Shown: positions 9,093 to 20,806, counted from the first letter of the stretch. The stretch is 64,000 bases of DNA from Cryobacterium gelidum (GCF_004403985.1 NZ_SOHL01000023.1:1-64000); one strand, 5' to 3'. A program made the numbers and translations. Notes: a model not told the origin generated them from the letters alone.

Positions 9093-10811
9093 ATGGCCAG
9101 AGCCGACCGAAGGGACCCGATGCCGAAACGCGAGGCGTCGTCCCGCCTGCCGACGGCGCGCCCGCGTGGGTCGGGCATCCGTTCGAGCCGCCTCAGCCTG
9201 ACCCGTCAACTGTTGCTGTTTCAGTTGAGCTTGATCGCCCTCGTCCTGGTCGCCGTCACGGCCATCTCAATCGAGCAGACCCGCAGCAGCTTTGAAAGCG
9301 GCGCCCAGCGACGCATGCTGACGGTCGCCGAATACACGGCTGCCAATCCGCTCGTGCGTAGCCTGCTCGACACCGCGGCTGTGCCCCAGCAATACTCCGT
9401 TCCGGTCGAGGCTCTCCGCACCACAACCGGGGTCGACCAACTGATCGTGACGGATGCGGCCGGCCGCATCATCGCCGCACCGGCCGATCCGCGGCTGCTC
9501 ACGACCGACCTGGCCATCGGGGCCACGCCAGGCGCGTCCGATGCGGCGTGGGCCGGCGTCGCGCCGATCGGCGCTCAGGACTACGTGGTCGCGCAGGTGC
9601 CGGTGCTGTCCAACTCCGGCAAGGTCGTGGGCTCGGTTGTCGCTGCCCGCCGGTTTCCGGCCGTAGCCGAACTGCTCAAGGCCGCGGCGCCGAACCTGCT
9701 CACCTTTCTCGGCGTGGCCGGGGTGCTCGGCGTCGCCGGATCGTTGCTGCTGGCGGCCCGGGTGAAACGGCAGACCCTCGGCCTGGAGCCGGAACAGATC
9801 GGCCGGCTGGTCGAGCACCGCGACGCCATGATCCACGGAATTCGGGAGGGGGTGATCTCCGTCGACACCGACGGACTCATCACGCTCGCCAACGACAGCG
9901 CACGAACCCTGCTCGGACTGCCCGCTGACGCGGAAGGACGGGCAATCGATGCGGTCGGCCTCGATGACGAGGCGGTGCGCGCGCTGCGCCAACAGGAGGT
10001 CGGCGACATCGATACCGTGTTCGTGAATCGGGGAGTGCTGCTCGTGCTCAATCGGACGCTCATTCACCCGCCCAGGTCGCGGACCGAGGTCGTCACCACC
10101 CTGCGCGACCGCACCGAACTGGTCACTCTGCAGCACGATCTCGGCAGCAGCCGGCAGGCTACCGATACGTTGCGCGCCCAAACCCACGAGTTCGCGAACC
10201 GGTTGCACACTATTTCAATGCTCATACAGCTCGGCGACACCGACGCGGCGGTGGAATACGTCGACGCCGTCACGCGCGACCGCACCGACCTCGACAACTC
10301 GGTGCTCACCCGCCTGCAAGAGCCGGCGGTCGCCGCGCTCGTGATCGCCAAGACCTCGCTTGCACGCGAACGCGGCGCCACGCTCGTGCTCACGGCCGAA
10401 TCGACTCTGGCCAGGGTCGACGCTGACCTCTCCGCCGACCTCGTCACTGTGATCGGAAACCTGGTCGACAACGCCCTCGACGCCGTCACCGGAGCCCGGG
10501 AACGCGGGGTACGGCTCGACGTGCGATCCATTCCCGGTGCCGCTGCCGGTGCCGTGCGGGTGACGGTGAGTGATTCCGGGCCGGGCATCGATATCGCACT
10601 GATCGACCGGGTGTTCGAGGTTGGCGTGACGAGCAAATCGGCGCTGGGCGATACCGACGCCCACGGCTACGGACTCGCTATCGTGCGCCTCGTTGCAACG
10701 CGTCGCGGGGGATCGGTCGACTACCGGGCCGAGAACGGTGCCGTGTTCGAGGCCGTGCTCCCGATCGACGCGGCCCGGTCAGCCGAGGAGAAGGAGCACA
10801 CCCGTGTGTGA
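9093..10811 (+). CDS. Sensor histidine kinase, CitA/DcuS type
   Basis: This 572-residue membrane kinase has a first helix near residues 35-60, an extracytoplasmic sensor domain to about 200, a second helix near 205-225, a PAS domain near 245-310, then the kinase core. The phosphorylated His is H365 in THEFANRLHTISMLIQLG, the form typical of the DcuS/CitA group. The ATPase has an N-box NLVDNALDAV, then SDSGPGI and GYGLAIV. The start at 9093 is preceded by GAGGGAG; a longer frame overlaps tctC. It likely senses tri- or dicarboxylates and controls the divergent tctCBA operon (inference from arrangement). Confidence 0.9.
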   Translation: MARADRRDPMPKREASSRLPTARPRGSGIRSSRLSLTRQLLLFQLSLIALVLVAVTAISIEQTRSSFESGAQRRMLTVAEYTAANPLVRSLLDTAAVPQQYSVPVEALRTTTGVDQLIVTDAAGRIIAAPADPRLLTTDLAIGATPGASDAAWAGVAPIGAQDYVVAQVPVLSNSGKVVGSVVAARRFPAVAELLKAAAPNLLTFLGVAGVLGVAGSLLLAARVKRQTLGLEPEQIGRLVEHRDAMIHGIREGVISVDTDGLITLANDSARTLLGLPADAEGRAIDAVGLDDEAVRALRQQEVGDIDTVFVNRGVLLVLNRTLIHPPRSRTEVVTTLRDRTELVTLQHDLGSSRQATDTLRAQTHEFANRLHTISMLIQLGDTDAAVEYVDAVTRDRTDLDNSVLTRLQEPAVAALVIAKTSLARERGATLVLTAESTLARVDADLSADLVTVIGNLVDNALDAVTGARERGVRLDVRSIPGAAAGAVRVTVSDSGPGIDIALIDRVFEVGVTSKSALGDTDAHGYGLAIVRLVATRRGGSVDYRAENGAVFEAVLPIDAARSAEEKEHTRV

Positions 10812-11490
10812 CGTACTCATCGTCGACGACGATTTCATGGTGGCGCGCGCGCACGAACGCATTGTGGCGCAGCAGAGCGGTTTCACCGTGGTCGGCGTTG
10901 CGGCGTCCGGGTCTGACGCGCTCGCCCAGATTGCCGACAAAGCCCCGCAGCTCGTGCTTCTCGACATGTACCTGCCCGATATGACCGGCCTCGACGTGAT
11001 CCGCCGGGCGCGAGCAGCGGGGCGTGATGTGGACTTTCTCGTGCTCAGCGCCGCGCGCGAGGCCGAAATGGTCACCGCAGCGTTGCAAGGCGGCATCGTG
11101 AGCTACCTGCTGAAACCGTTCAAGATCACCGAACTGCAGTCGCGGCTGGTCGGGTACGCCGAACGACGTCGACTGCTCGGCCAAAGCGGCGACCTCAGCC
11201 AGAGCGATCTTGACCAGGCGCTGGGTCGCGCATCCGCTTGGCCGGGCACGGCGACTGTCTTCACCCTGCCGAAAGGTCTCAGTAAAGAGACGGCGGCGCT
11301 GGCTGCTGCGGCTTTGGCGGGCAGCGAACCCGACCTGGCCGCGTCGGAGTGCGCTGAACTGCTCGGCCTGTCGCGAGTCGTGGCCCGCAAATACCTCGAG
11401 TACTTCGTCGATTCCGGGCAGGCCACGGTCAGTCTGCGGTACGGGCAGACCGGCCGCCCGCAGCGTCGCTACGTCTGGCTGGCCGGCTAG
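10804..11490 (+). CDS. Response regulator, CitB/DcuR type
   Basis: The 228-residue product has an N-terminal receiver domain with acidic pocket DDD at residues 8-10, phospho-acceptor D54 in LVLLDMYLPD, and the conserved Lys in LLKPFKI. A CitB-type DNA-binding C-terminus with a helix-turn-helix near ECAELLGLSRVVARKYLEYF follows. The GTG at 10804 has the strong upstream GAGGAGAAGGAG and overlaps the kinase stop by eight bases, so the two are translationally coupled. Its stop codon directly abuts the stop of the convergent sepH gene. Confidence 0.9.
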   Translation: MCDVLIVDDDFMVARAHERIVAQQSGFTVVGVAASGSDALAQIADKAPQLVLLDMYLPDMTGLDVIRRARAAGRDVDFLVLSAAREAEMVTAALQGGIVSYLLKPFKITELQSRLVGYAERRRLLGQSGDLSQSDLDQALGRASAWPGTATVFTLPKGLSKETAALAAAALAGSEPDLAASECAELLGLSRVVARKYLEYFVDSGQATVSLRYGQTGRPQRRYVWLAG

Positions 11491-12630
11491 TTAGCCGAGA
11501 TCGTCGTCGGTACGGGCGCCGAACACGATCTCGTCCCAGCTCGGCATCGACGCCCGGCCACGCTTGGGTGTCGACCGTGCGTGGTTGCTGCGCTCCAGCG
11601 CGCGGGCGGCTTGGTTGGCCCAGGCATTACCGGTCGGCTCGGAGGTGGTGGCGGGGGCCGCACCGGACTCATCGGTGACGGCGACATCGGCCGGAGCCGC
11701 CCGACGCGGCCTCAGCTTGGCCTCTGCCATGGGTGGTTGTCCCGAAGCGGATGCCGTCGGCGTGGCCGCCGACTCCCCGCTCGACGACGCCTCCCGTTCG
11801 CCGCGTCGACGACGCAAGGATTCCAGGAGGTCGGCGGTCTCGCTCATGTTCGAGGCAGGCTCAGCTGCACGCTTGATGGCCGCTTTCGACACGGCATCAT
11901 CCCGGCTCAGCGAGCGCGAGTATGGAATGGCTTCGATGTGCGGGCTGGTGTCGTTCAAAATCTCGTCCGCGAGCGATTCCTTGAAGTTGAAGGCATTGCT
12001 GTCGAAGCGCGACACGTCGGCGGCGCTCGTTTCGGCTCCGACGGCACGCAGCCGGGGGAGGAGGGAGCCCCGGAGCTCGCCCTGCTGTGACAGCGCGACG
12101 GCTTCACTCCCCACCGGAGTCAACGCGTTCTTCTTGGGTTCAAAGCCCCAGCGAGCGTCATGGTCGATTTCGTCGGCGGTGAAGGACAACTTGACGATCC
12201 AGCCGCCGCCGGGCTCTTTCCAGCTCGCCCAGCGCTCACCGGTTGCGCCGAGTGAGGCGAGGCGTTCCCGAATCACACTGCCGAAGTTGACGTTCTCGTC
12301 GATCGGGTCGGGATCGATGGCGGTATGCACCGGAACGCTCAACGCCGAAGAGACGATGTATTCCCGCTCGGCCACGACCGGACCCTCGAAACGGCGCACA
12401 TACTCGAGCGATGCCCCGGTGACCGCAGCGACGTCCTCGGCGGACATGCCGGAGCGGATGTGCGCCTGCACTTCCCGCGGGGACAGCTTGGGCGCGTTGA
12501 CACGTTCCGTCTGGGTTTGGCGAAGCCGGGACTGGAGAACCTCGTCGATGGCGATGCGAAATCGATCGCCATCTTCGGACGCTGCGAGCAGCGCACCGTT
12601 CTCAACCCCAATAACCTTCAATTCCTGCAT
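11491..12630 (-). CDS. sepH: Septation protein SepH (DUF3071)
   Basis: This 379-residue actinobacterial cell-division protein begins MQELKVIGVENGALLAASED, the family's conserved N-terminal DUF3071 domain. That domain contains a helix-turn-helix-like stretch (EVQAHIRSGMSAEDVAAVTG) and WASWKEPGGGWIVKLSF. The C-terminal half is long, Ala/Ser/Arg-rich and probably disordered. In Streptomyces, SepH binds FtsZ and stimulates its assembly (established for the family). The start was taken at ATG 12630 behind GAGAGGG; the frame continues upstream but without family similarity. It is convergent with the response regulator with zero spacing. Confidence 0.88.
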   Translation of the reverse strand: MQELKVIGVENGALLAASEDGDRFRIAIDEVLQSRLRQTQTERVNAPKLSPREVQAHIRSGMSAEDVAAVTGASLEYVRRFEGPVVAEREYIVSSALSVPVHTAIDPDPIDENVNFGSVIRERLASLGATGERWASWKEPGGGWIVKLSFTADEIDHDARWGFEPKKNALTPVGSEAVALSQQGELRGSLLPRLRAVGAETSAADVSRFDSNAFNFKESLADEILNDTSPHIEAIPYSRSLSRDDAVSKAAIKRAAEPASNMSETADLLESLRRRRGEREASSSGESAATPTASASGQPPMAEAKLRPRRAAPADVAVTDESGAAPATTSEPTGNAWANQAARALERSNHARSTPKRGRASMPSWDEIVFGARTDDDLG

Positions 12631-12830
12631 GAAGACAAGCCCTCTCGCGATTACCGTTGGCTGCAAGACTGCCACGGGTTGGTGCCTTTTCGCGGGAATA
12701 CGCCGGGCGTGCCGCAAGTTGTTTCTTCGTGTCCGAATGAAAAGGTTGGCGGACAGTTTGCAATTCCGTCTGGATTGTTGGAAACTGTGGCCGCCGATTT
12801 CGTTTTTCGGCGTAACTGAAATGGATGGGC

Positions 12831-13124
12831 ATGGCAACCGATTACGACGCACCCCGAAAGACTGAAGACGACTCTGAGTCGATCGAGGCTCTCAAGGAAC
12901 GTGTGCCAGACAAGATGTCCGGCAGCGTTGATGTCGACGACTCCGACAACCCCGGTGGGTTCGACCTTCCGGGCGCCGACCTGTCCGACCTGGATCTCGA
13001 TGTGGTCGTCCTGCCCGCGCAGGCCGACGAGTTCACCTGCGTGAATTGCTTCCTCGTGAAGCACCGCTCGCAGATGGGCCACGAAACCAAGCTCGGCACC
13101 GTCTGCCTGGAGTGCGACTCCTAG
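12831..13124 (+). CDS. DUF4193 protein with a four-Cys zinc-ribbon-like end
   Basis: This 97-residue acidic protein starts MATDYDAPRKTEDD, as the family does; an ATG six bases upstream is an alternative. Residues 31-60 are very rich in Asp and Gly. The C-terminus carries C70-x2-C73 and C92-x2-C95 (CVNC and CLEC), a likely metal-binding pair of knuckles. The family is widespread in actinobacteria next to dut and DUF3093, with no function recalled. It is divergent from sepH. Confidence 0.88.
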   Translation: MATDYDAPRKTEDDSESIEALKERVPDKMSGSVDVDDSDNPGGFDLPGADLSDLDLDVVVLPAQADEFTCVNCFLVKHRSQMGHETKLGTVCLECDS

Positions 13125-13155
13125 TACTGCACGACTAGCACCAGCACGATCCGCT

Positions 13156-13608
13156 TTACCCCACGTTGGCCGTTCGCGATGCATTGATCGCGGCGGCCAA
13201 CTCCGTTGGGTGGCGGCTGGATATGATCCAGTACGGTGCGGGGTCGGTCGCATCCACGATCGGCACACGCACAACCGGGTCGATCCAGCCGCGGATCAGC
13301 AGCCAGGCCCTGGCATCCAATCGGGGACCGCGCTCCTGAGTGGCTTCGGTCTTCACGAACGTCGTCGCCTCGCCCAGCAACCCGGTCGAGATTGTGGCGG
13401 GACCGGCGATCAACTCGCCGTTCTGCACGCGCACGACCGGCGCGGCGAGCACGAGCAGCAGTAGACATCCCCCATACAAAACAGCGGCCGTGATGATGCC
13501 CGCAAACAGGGAGATGGGCACGAGCACGAGAATGCTCGCTGGTATCACGAGGGCGGTCACGAGGAAGGCCCAGGCGTTGGGCCACAGTTTTTCGCGGTAA
13601 TCAGGCAT
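13156..13608 (-). CDS. DUF3093 membrane protein
   Basis: The 150-residue product has two adjacent hydrophobic segments near residues 13-60 (LVTALVIPASILVLVPISLF and the following stretch) and a soluble C-terminal part with LDARAWLLIRGWIDPVVRV and YWIISSRHPTEL, typical of DUF3093. The function is unknown. In many actinobacteria it lies between DUF4193 and dut on the strand opposite to dut, as here. It is divergent from dut, with 38 bases between the starts. Confidence 0.85.
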   Translation of the reverse strand: MPDYREKLWPNAWAFLVTALVIPASILVLVPISLFAGIITAAVLYGGCLLLLVLAAPVVRVQNGELIAGPATISTGLLGEATTFVKTEATQERGPRLDARAWLLIRGWIDPVVRVPIVDATDPAPYWIISSRHPTELAAAINASRTANVG

Positions 13609-13646
13609 GGCTCTATTCGATCAGATATCTGCACTACCCTCGACAC

Positions 13647-14168
13647 GTGACAGAAAGCGTCGAAGTACTGATCCAGGCATCCATCCTCCCGAACTACGCA
13701 CACCCCGGGGATGCCGGGGCTGACCTGCATGCCGCCGAGGCGGTCGTGCTCGCCCCGGGAACCCGTGCACTTGTCGGTACCGGCGTGTCGATCGCCCTTC
13801 CCGATGGTTTCGCGGCGTTCGTGGTTCCCCGCAGCGGCCTGGCCGTCAAGCACGGCATCACCATTGTGAATGCTCCCGGAACAGTGGATGCCGGCTACCG
13901 CGGCGAGATCAAGGTCTCCCTGTTGAATACGGATCTAAGCGAACCTTTCAGCATTGCCGTCGGCGATCGTATCGCCCAGCTCATTGTGATGCCCGTCGCC
14001 CGTGCCTCCTTCATAACCGTCGACAAGCTGCCCGGCAGCCAGCGTGGCGAGGGCGGATTCGGCTCGACCGGCGTTCTACCACGTGCCGCAAACAGCACGC
14101 ATGACAGCGCACACGATGATGCACCAGTGCCGGGCGCAAGCGCCCCGCAGACAGGAGATAACCGGTGA
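13647..14168 (+). CDS. dut: dUTP diphosphatase (dUTPase)
   Basis: This enzyme hydrolyses dUTP to dUMP and pyrophosphate, keeping uracil out of DNA and supplying dTMP synthesis. All five trimeric-dUTPase motifs are visible in order: DAGADLHA, PRSGLA, GTVDAGYRGEIKV, RIAQLIV and the P-loop-like RGEGGFGSTG. The 173-residue length includes an extra, probably flexible tail of about 25 residues rich in His and Asp after motif 5. The start is GTG. The stop overlaps the DUF3710 start (GTGA). Confidence 0.95.
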   Translation: MTESVEVLIQASILPNYAHPGDAGADLHAAEAVVLAPGTRALVGTGVSIALPDGFAAFVVPRSGLAVKHGITIVNAPGTVDAGYRGEIKVSLLNTDLSEPFSIAVGDRIAQLIVMPVARASFITVDKLPGSQRGEGGFGSTGVLPRAANSTHDSAHDDAPVPGASAPQTGDNR

Positions 14169-14794
14169 GTGACCTCACGAACCTGGGGGAGAACCCCGAA
14201 ATCATGCCGAAGTCGGCGCCCGCAGACCGCGAGACCGAGGGACCGCTCGACGAGTCGGAGGCCAACCCGGTGCGGCCATACGTCGACCTGGGCGGAATCA
14301 AGATTCTTCCTCGCGAGGGTCTGCACCTGCGTCTCGAAATTGAAGAGGGCAGCAAGCGTGTCGTGGCTATCGGCCTCGACTTCGCTGGTTCGACCCTGCA
14401 GGTGCAGCCGTTCGCCGCGCCGCGCTCGAGCGGTCTGTGGCACGAGATTCGCGACCAGATCGCCGACCAGATCGGTAAGCAGGGCGGCACCACGACCCCT
14501 CGTGAAGGCCCGTTCGGCCCCGAACTGGTCGCCGAGATCCCCGTCGCGGCCGGCCAGGAAGCCGGTGGTGTCACCCGCCTCGCTCGCTTCATCGGTGTCG
14601 ACGGCCCGCGCTGGTTCCTGCGCGGCGTGATTGCCGGTGAAGGCGCGATCGACCCCGAGGCCGCAGCGCAGATCGAAGATCTGTTCCGCAGCATCGTCGT
14701 TGTGCGCGGCGCCACGCCGATGCCGCCGCGCGACCTGATTCCCCTGCGCATGCCGGCCACGCCGGCCGGCGCGACCGAGACCACCGCGGTCTAA
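14165..14794 (+). CDS. DUF3710 protein
   Basis: The 209-residue soluble protein has the DUF3710 core from YVDLGGIKILPREGLHLRLE to the end (FRSIVVVRGATPMPPRDLIP). No catalytic motif is recognised and its biochemical role is unknown. It starts with GTG overlapping the dut stop by four bases, so it is almost certainly translated with dut, and is followed after seven bases by DUF3159. This linkage is conserved in actinobacteria. Confidence 0.85.
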   Translation: MSDLTNLGENPEIMPKSAPADRETEGPLDESEANPVRPYVDLGGIKILPREGLHLRLEIEEGSKRVVAIGLDFAGSTLQVQPFAAPRSSGLWHEIRDQIADQIGKQGGTTTPREGPFGPELVAEIPVAAGQEAGGVTRLARFIGVDGPRWFLRGVIAGEGAIDPEAAAQIEDLFRSIVVVRGATPMPPRDLIPLRMPATPAGATETTAV

Positions 14795-14801
14795 ACAGGC
14801 C

Positions 14802-15623
14802 ATGAGCGACACCCCCGGTCACCACAACCAGCCCGACCAGCCCGATCTGCCAGAGCAGCCAGCCGAGCGCGACCAGCCGGCCGCGGTCCAGCCGAAGGCC
14901 TCCGAGATCTTCGCCGATTCGATGGCCGGAGCGGCCCGCCGCGCCGGGTTCGGCGCAGCGACCGAAGGGGAACCGATCAGCGGCCAGGCCCTGCTGACGG
15001 CGATGGGCGGCATTCGCGGTCTGGTCGAAGCGGTGCTGCCCGGGCTGGTCTTCCTGATCACCTACTCCCTCACCATCGACCCGTCGACCGATGTGGCGAT
15101 GGACCCGGTCGGCACCCTGCTGCCGTCGCTCGTGGCTCCGCTCGTGATCGGTGTGATCTTCGTGGCCCTGCGCGCCATCACCAAACAGACCATGACCCCG
15201 GCGCTGGGCGGCCTCGTCGGAACGGCCATCAGCGTCGCCCTCGCGCTGATCTCCGGCAAGCCTTCCGATTTCTTCCTGGTCGGCCTGTGGACCAACGCCG
15301 GCTATGGCGCCGCGCTGCTCGTATCGGTGCTCGTGCGCTGGCCCCTCATCGGCGTGGCCGTCGGATTCCTGATGGGCGATGGCGTCGCCTGGCGCCTCGA
15401 TGCGTCCAAGCGGCGCGTACTGACCATTCTGACCCTGTGCTGGACCGGCCTCTTTCTCGGCCGCCTCGCCGTGCAACTGCCGCTCTACCTGGCCGACAAC
15501 GTCGAACTCCTGGCCTCGATGAAACTGCTCATGGGTATCCCGCTCTATGCACCGCTGCTAGTTGTCTCGTGGCTGATGGTGCGTTCGGTCTATCGCAAAG
15601 CGGATGCCGCCGGCGCGGTCTGA
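14802..15623 (+). CDS. DUF3159 membrane protein
   Basis: The 273-residue product has a hydrophilic N-terminus rich in Gln and Pro (about 1-35), a segment with EIFADSMAGAARRAGFGAAT, then five or six hydrophobic helices. GGIRGLVEAVLPGLVFLITY is the family hallmark. The function is unknown. It closes the dut-DUF3710-DUF3159 set and is followed by a 210-base gap before aconitase. Confidence 0.82.
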   Translation: MSDTPGHHNQPDQPDLPEQPAERDQPAAVQPKASEIFADSMAGAARRAGFGAATEGEPISGQALLTAMGGIRGLVEAVLPGLVFLITYSLTIDPSTDVAMDPVGTLLPSLVAPLVIGVIFVALRAITKQTMTPALGGLVGTAISVALALISGKPSDFFLVGLWTNAGYGAALLVSVLVRWPLIGVAVGFLMGDGVAWRLDASKRRVLTILTLCWTGLFLGRLAVQLPLYLADNVELLASMKLLMGIPLYAPLLVVSWLMVRSVYRKADAAGAV

Positions 15624-15659
15624 GAGACAAATCGGGAGCGCTTCCAGGCCTGCTAGAGT

Positions 15660-15677
15660 TATCTTGACGTCAAGATA
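15660..15677. promoter_or_regulatory. 18-bp perfect palindrome upstream of aconitase, probable operator
   Basis: TATCTTGACGTCAAGATA reads the same on both strands. It lies 157 bases upstream of the acnA start, directly after TGC-TAGAGT (15651-15659), which could be an extended -10 element, and itself contains TTGACG, a possible -35 hexamer. The size and symmetry suit a MarR-type dimer. In Streptomyces the MarR protein TamR controls aconitase; that this is an equivalent site is inference. No second copy was seen in the window. Confidence 0.6.
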
Positions 15678-15740
15678 GTTGTGCGGTGATGCTTTGCGGC
15701 GCGACTCGATGGAAAAGGTCAGTCCCCGGCATCCGCTGGT

Positions 15741-15752
15741 AAGGCTTGCCTT
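15741..15752. promoter_or_regulatory. Second inverted repeat in the aconitase leader
   Basis: AAGGC-TT-GCCTT is a perfect 5-bp inverted repeat between the palindrome and the acnA start. It could be a second regulator site or a small leader hairpin. There is weak resemblance to DtxR/IdeR-type iron boxes, not enough to assign it. Confidence 0.25.
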
Positions 15753-15833
15753 GCTGGCACGAGGCTGCGCCAGCGCACAAGAATTGAGGATTGCCGCCGG
15801 TACCCCGTCGGCTCCCACAACGGAGAGGGCACT

Positions 15834-18680
<2,847 letters not shown>

Positions 18681-18707
18681 GCCGGCACCTCGCGCGACCA
18701 ACACGAT

Positions 18708-18752
18708 ACCGGCGCGTAGACTCGATCCATTCGGGTCTACGCGCCGGTTTTC
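18708..18752 (+). terminator. Rho-independent terminator after acnA
   Basis: A perfect 14-bp stem (arms 18708-18721 and 18735-18748, ACCGGCGCGTAGAC and its complement) with a 13-base loop is followed by TTTT. It starts 27 bases after the acnA stop and precedes dxs. Confidence 0.85.
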
Positions 18753-18795
18753 GTGTGGACAGTATCGATGAATAGTGACGTGAAAGGTGTGACGG

Positions 18796-20745
18796 ATGAT
18801 CCTTCTGGAGACGATTCACGGTCCCCGGGACCTCGATGGTCTCTCGAAAGAGCAGCTGCCCCAGCTGGCCGCCGAGATCCGCTCCTTTCTGGTGCGGGAG
18901 ATTTCCAAGACCGGTGGGCATTTGGGGCCAAACCTTGGCGTCGTCGAGCTGACCATCGCCATCCACCGGGTCTTTCACTCGCCGGTCGACGCGATCGTCT
19001 TCGACACCGGTCACCAGTCCTACGTGCACAAGCTGCTCACCGGGCGCCAGGATTTCAGCAAACTCCGCCAGTCCGACGGGCTCGCCGGCTACCCGCAGCG
19101 CTCCGAATCCGAGCACGACATCGTCGAGAGTTCGCACGCCTCCAGCTCGCTGTCCTGGGCTGACGGCATCTCCCGTGCTTTCGAGATGACCGGCCAGAAT
19201 GATCGCCACGTCGTCGCCGTCGTCGGTGATGGCGCGCTGACCGGGGGAATGACCTGGGAAGCGCTCAACAACATCAGCGACGACAACACCCGCAAGCTCA
19301 TCATCGTAGTCAACGACAACGGGCGTTCCTACGCACCGACCATCGGCGGCATGGCGCGTTTCCTCAACACCATCCGCACGAGGGCCAGCTACCGGGATGC
19401 GTACCTCACGAGCAAGGACGTGTTCGATCGCCTGGGTGCGCCCGGACGGGCCGTCTGGCGCGGTGTGCGTGGTGGCATGCACGGCTTCCTCTCCCGGGTT
19501 ACCAACAATGAGGCGTTGTACTCCAACCTCGACATCAAATACATCGGCCCGATCGATGGCCATGATGTGCACGCGATGGAAGAGGCCCTCGCCCAGGCCA
19601 AGGGCTACGGTGCGCCGGTCATCGTGCACGCCATCACCCAAAAAGGCAAGGGCTACGACCCGGCCGTGCAGGACGTCGCCGACCAGTTCCACGCGGTCGG
19701 GCAGATCGACCCGGAAACCGGTGAATCCGTCGAAGAGCCGGGCGCGGCATCCTGGACCTCGGTCTTCGCCGACGAGCTGCTGAAACTGGCGATCGAGAAC
19801 GAACGCATCGTGGCCATCACCGCCGCCATGCTGCGGCCGACCGGGCTGCACAAGATGGCCGAACGTTTTCCCTCCCGCGTGCACGACGTGGGAATCGCCG
19901 AACAGCACGCCGTGACCAGCGCGGCCGGGCTCGCCTTCGGCGGTCTGCACCCCGTCGTCGCGCTCTATGCGACGTTCATCAATCGAGCCTTCGACCAGGT
20001 GCTCATGGATGTCGCCCTCCACAAGGCCGGCGTCACCTTCGTGCTGGACCGTGCCGGGGTCACCGGCCCCGACGGCCCCAGCCATCACGGCATGTGGGAC
20101 CTTGCAATCTTGCAGGTCGTACCCAACATTCGTCTGGCGGCGCCGCGCGACTCCGTACGCCTGCGCGAAGAACTGGCCGAGGCCGTCCAGGTTGACGACG
20201 GACCAACCGTCCTGCGCTACCCCAAAGGCACCGTCGGGCTGGAGTTCGACGCTATACGCCGCCTCGACGACGGCGTTGACGTGCTCCAGGAAGCGACCCA
20301 GCAGGACGTCCTCATCGTCACCGTCGGCCCGATGGCGGCGATGGGCCTCGACGTGGCCGACCGGCTCGCCGCGCAGGGCATCGGTGCGACGGTCGTCGAC
20401 CCGCGCTGGGTCGTACCCGTGCCGCGGAGCATCATCACCCTCGCGGCCGCGCACCGCATCGTCGTCACACTCGAAGACGGAATTCGGGTCGGTGGTATCG
20501 GCACGCGCATCCGTCAAGACCTGCGCGAGGCTGGCGTCGACACGGCAGTGACCGAGCTGGGCCTACCCGATCAATTCCTCGACCACGGCAGCCGCGCCCA
20601 GATTCTTGAGCGGGCCGGCCTGACCCCGCAGGCGATCGCCCGCGACGTGGTCGCCATGGTACTCGGCAGCAAGATTCCCAACGCCCGGCCGCTGCCCGCC
20701 GATCACAGCGACACCGGCGCCATCCAGGTAACCCGCCGCGACTAG
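18796..20745 (+). CDS. dxs: 1-deoxy-D-xylulose-5-phosphate synthase
   Basis: This enzyme condenses pyruvate and glyceraldehyde 3-phosphate into DXP, the first step of the MEP isoprenoid pathway, using thiamine diphosphate. The 649-residue sequence shows the TPP-binding block GDGALTGGMTWEALNN, DTGHQSYVHKLLTGR, the YIGPIDGHD region, and the transketolase-like pyrimidine domain with GIAEQHAVTSAAGLA (active Glu). The C-terminal domain follows from about 510. It sits alone between the acnA terminator and a convergent hairpin. Confidence 0.96.
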   Translation: MILLETIHGPRDLDGLSKEQLPQLAAEIRSFLVREISKTGGHLGPNLGVVELTIAIHRVFHSPVDAIVFDTGHQSYVHKLLTGRQDFSKLRQSDGLAGYPQRSESEHDIVESSHASSSLSWADGISRAFEMTGQNDRHVVAVVGDGALTGGMTWEALNNISDDNTRKLIIVVNDNGRSYAPTIGGMARFLNTIRTRASYRDAYLTSKDVFDRLGAPGRAVWRGVRGGMHGFLSRVTNNEALYSNLDIKYIGPIDGHDVHAMEEALAQAKGYGAPVIVHAITQKGKGYDPAVQDVADQFHAVGQIDPETGESVEEPGAASWTSVFADELLKLAIENERIVAITAAMLRPTGLHKMAERFPSRVHDVGIAEQHAVTSAAGLAFGGLHPVVALYATFINRAFDQVLMDVALHKAGVTFVLDRAGVTGPDGPSHHGMWDLAILQVVPNIRLAAPRDSVRLREELAEAVQVDDGPTVLRYPKGTVGLEFDAIRRLDDGVDVLQEATQQDVLIVTVGPMAAMGLDVADRLAAQGIGATVVDPRWVVPVPRSIITLAAAHRIVVTLEDGIRVGGIGTRIRQDLREAGVDTAVTELGLPDQFLDHGSRAQILERAGLTPQAIARDVVAMVLGSKIPNARPLPADHSDTGAIQVTRRD

Positions 20746-20758
20746 GTCCGGGTCCTAA

Positions 20759-20790
20759 ACGCGGGCGCATGATAGATCATGGGCCCGCGT
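20759..20790. terminator. Convergent hairpin between dxs and the fad operon
   Basis: ACGCGGGC and CATGA pair with TCATG and GCCCGCGT across a four-base loop, with a single G-G mismatch. It sits between the stops of the convergent dxs and fadB-like genes and could serve both directions. No U tract is present. Confidence 0.6.
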
Positions 20791-20806
20791 GCACCAGGTG
20801 GCCGGT

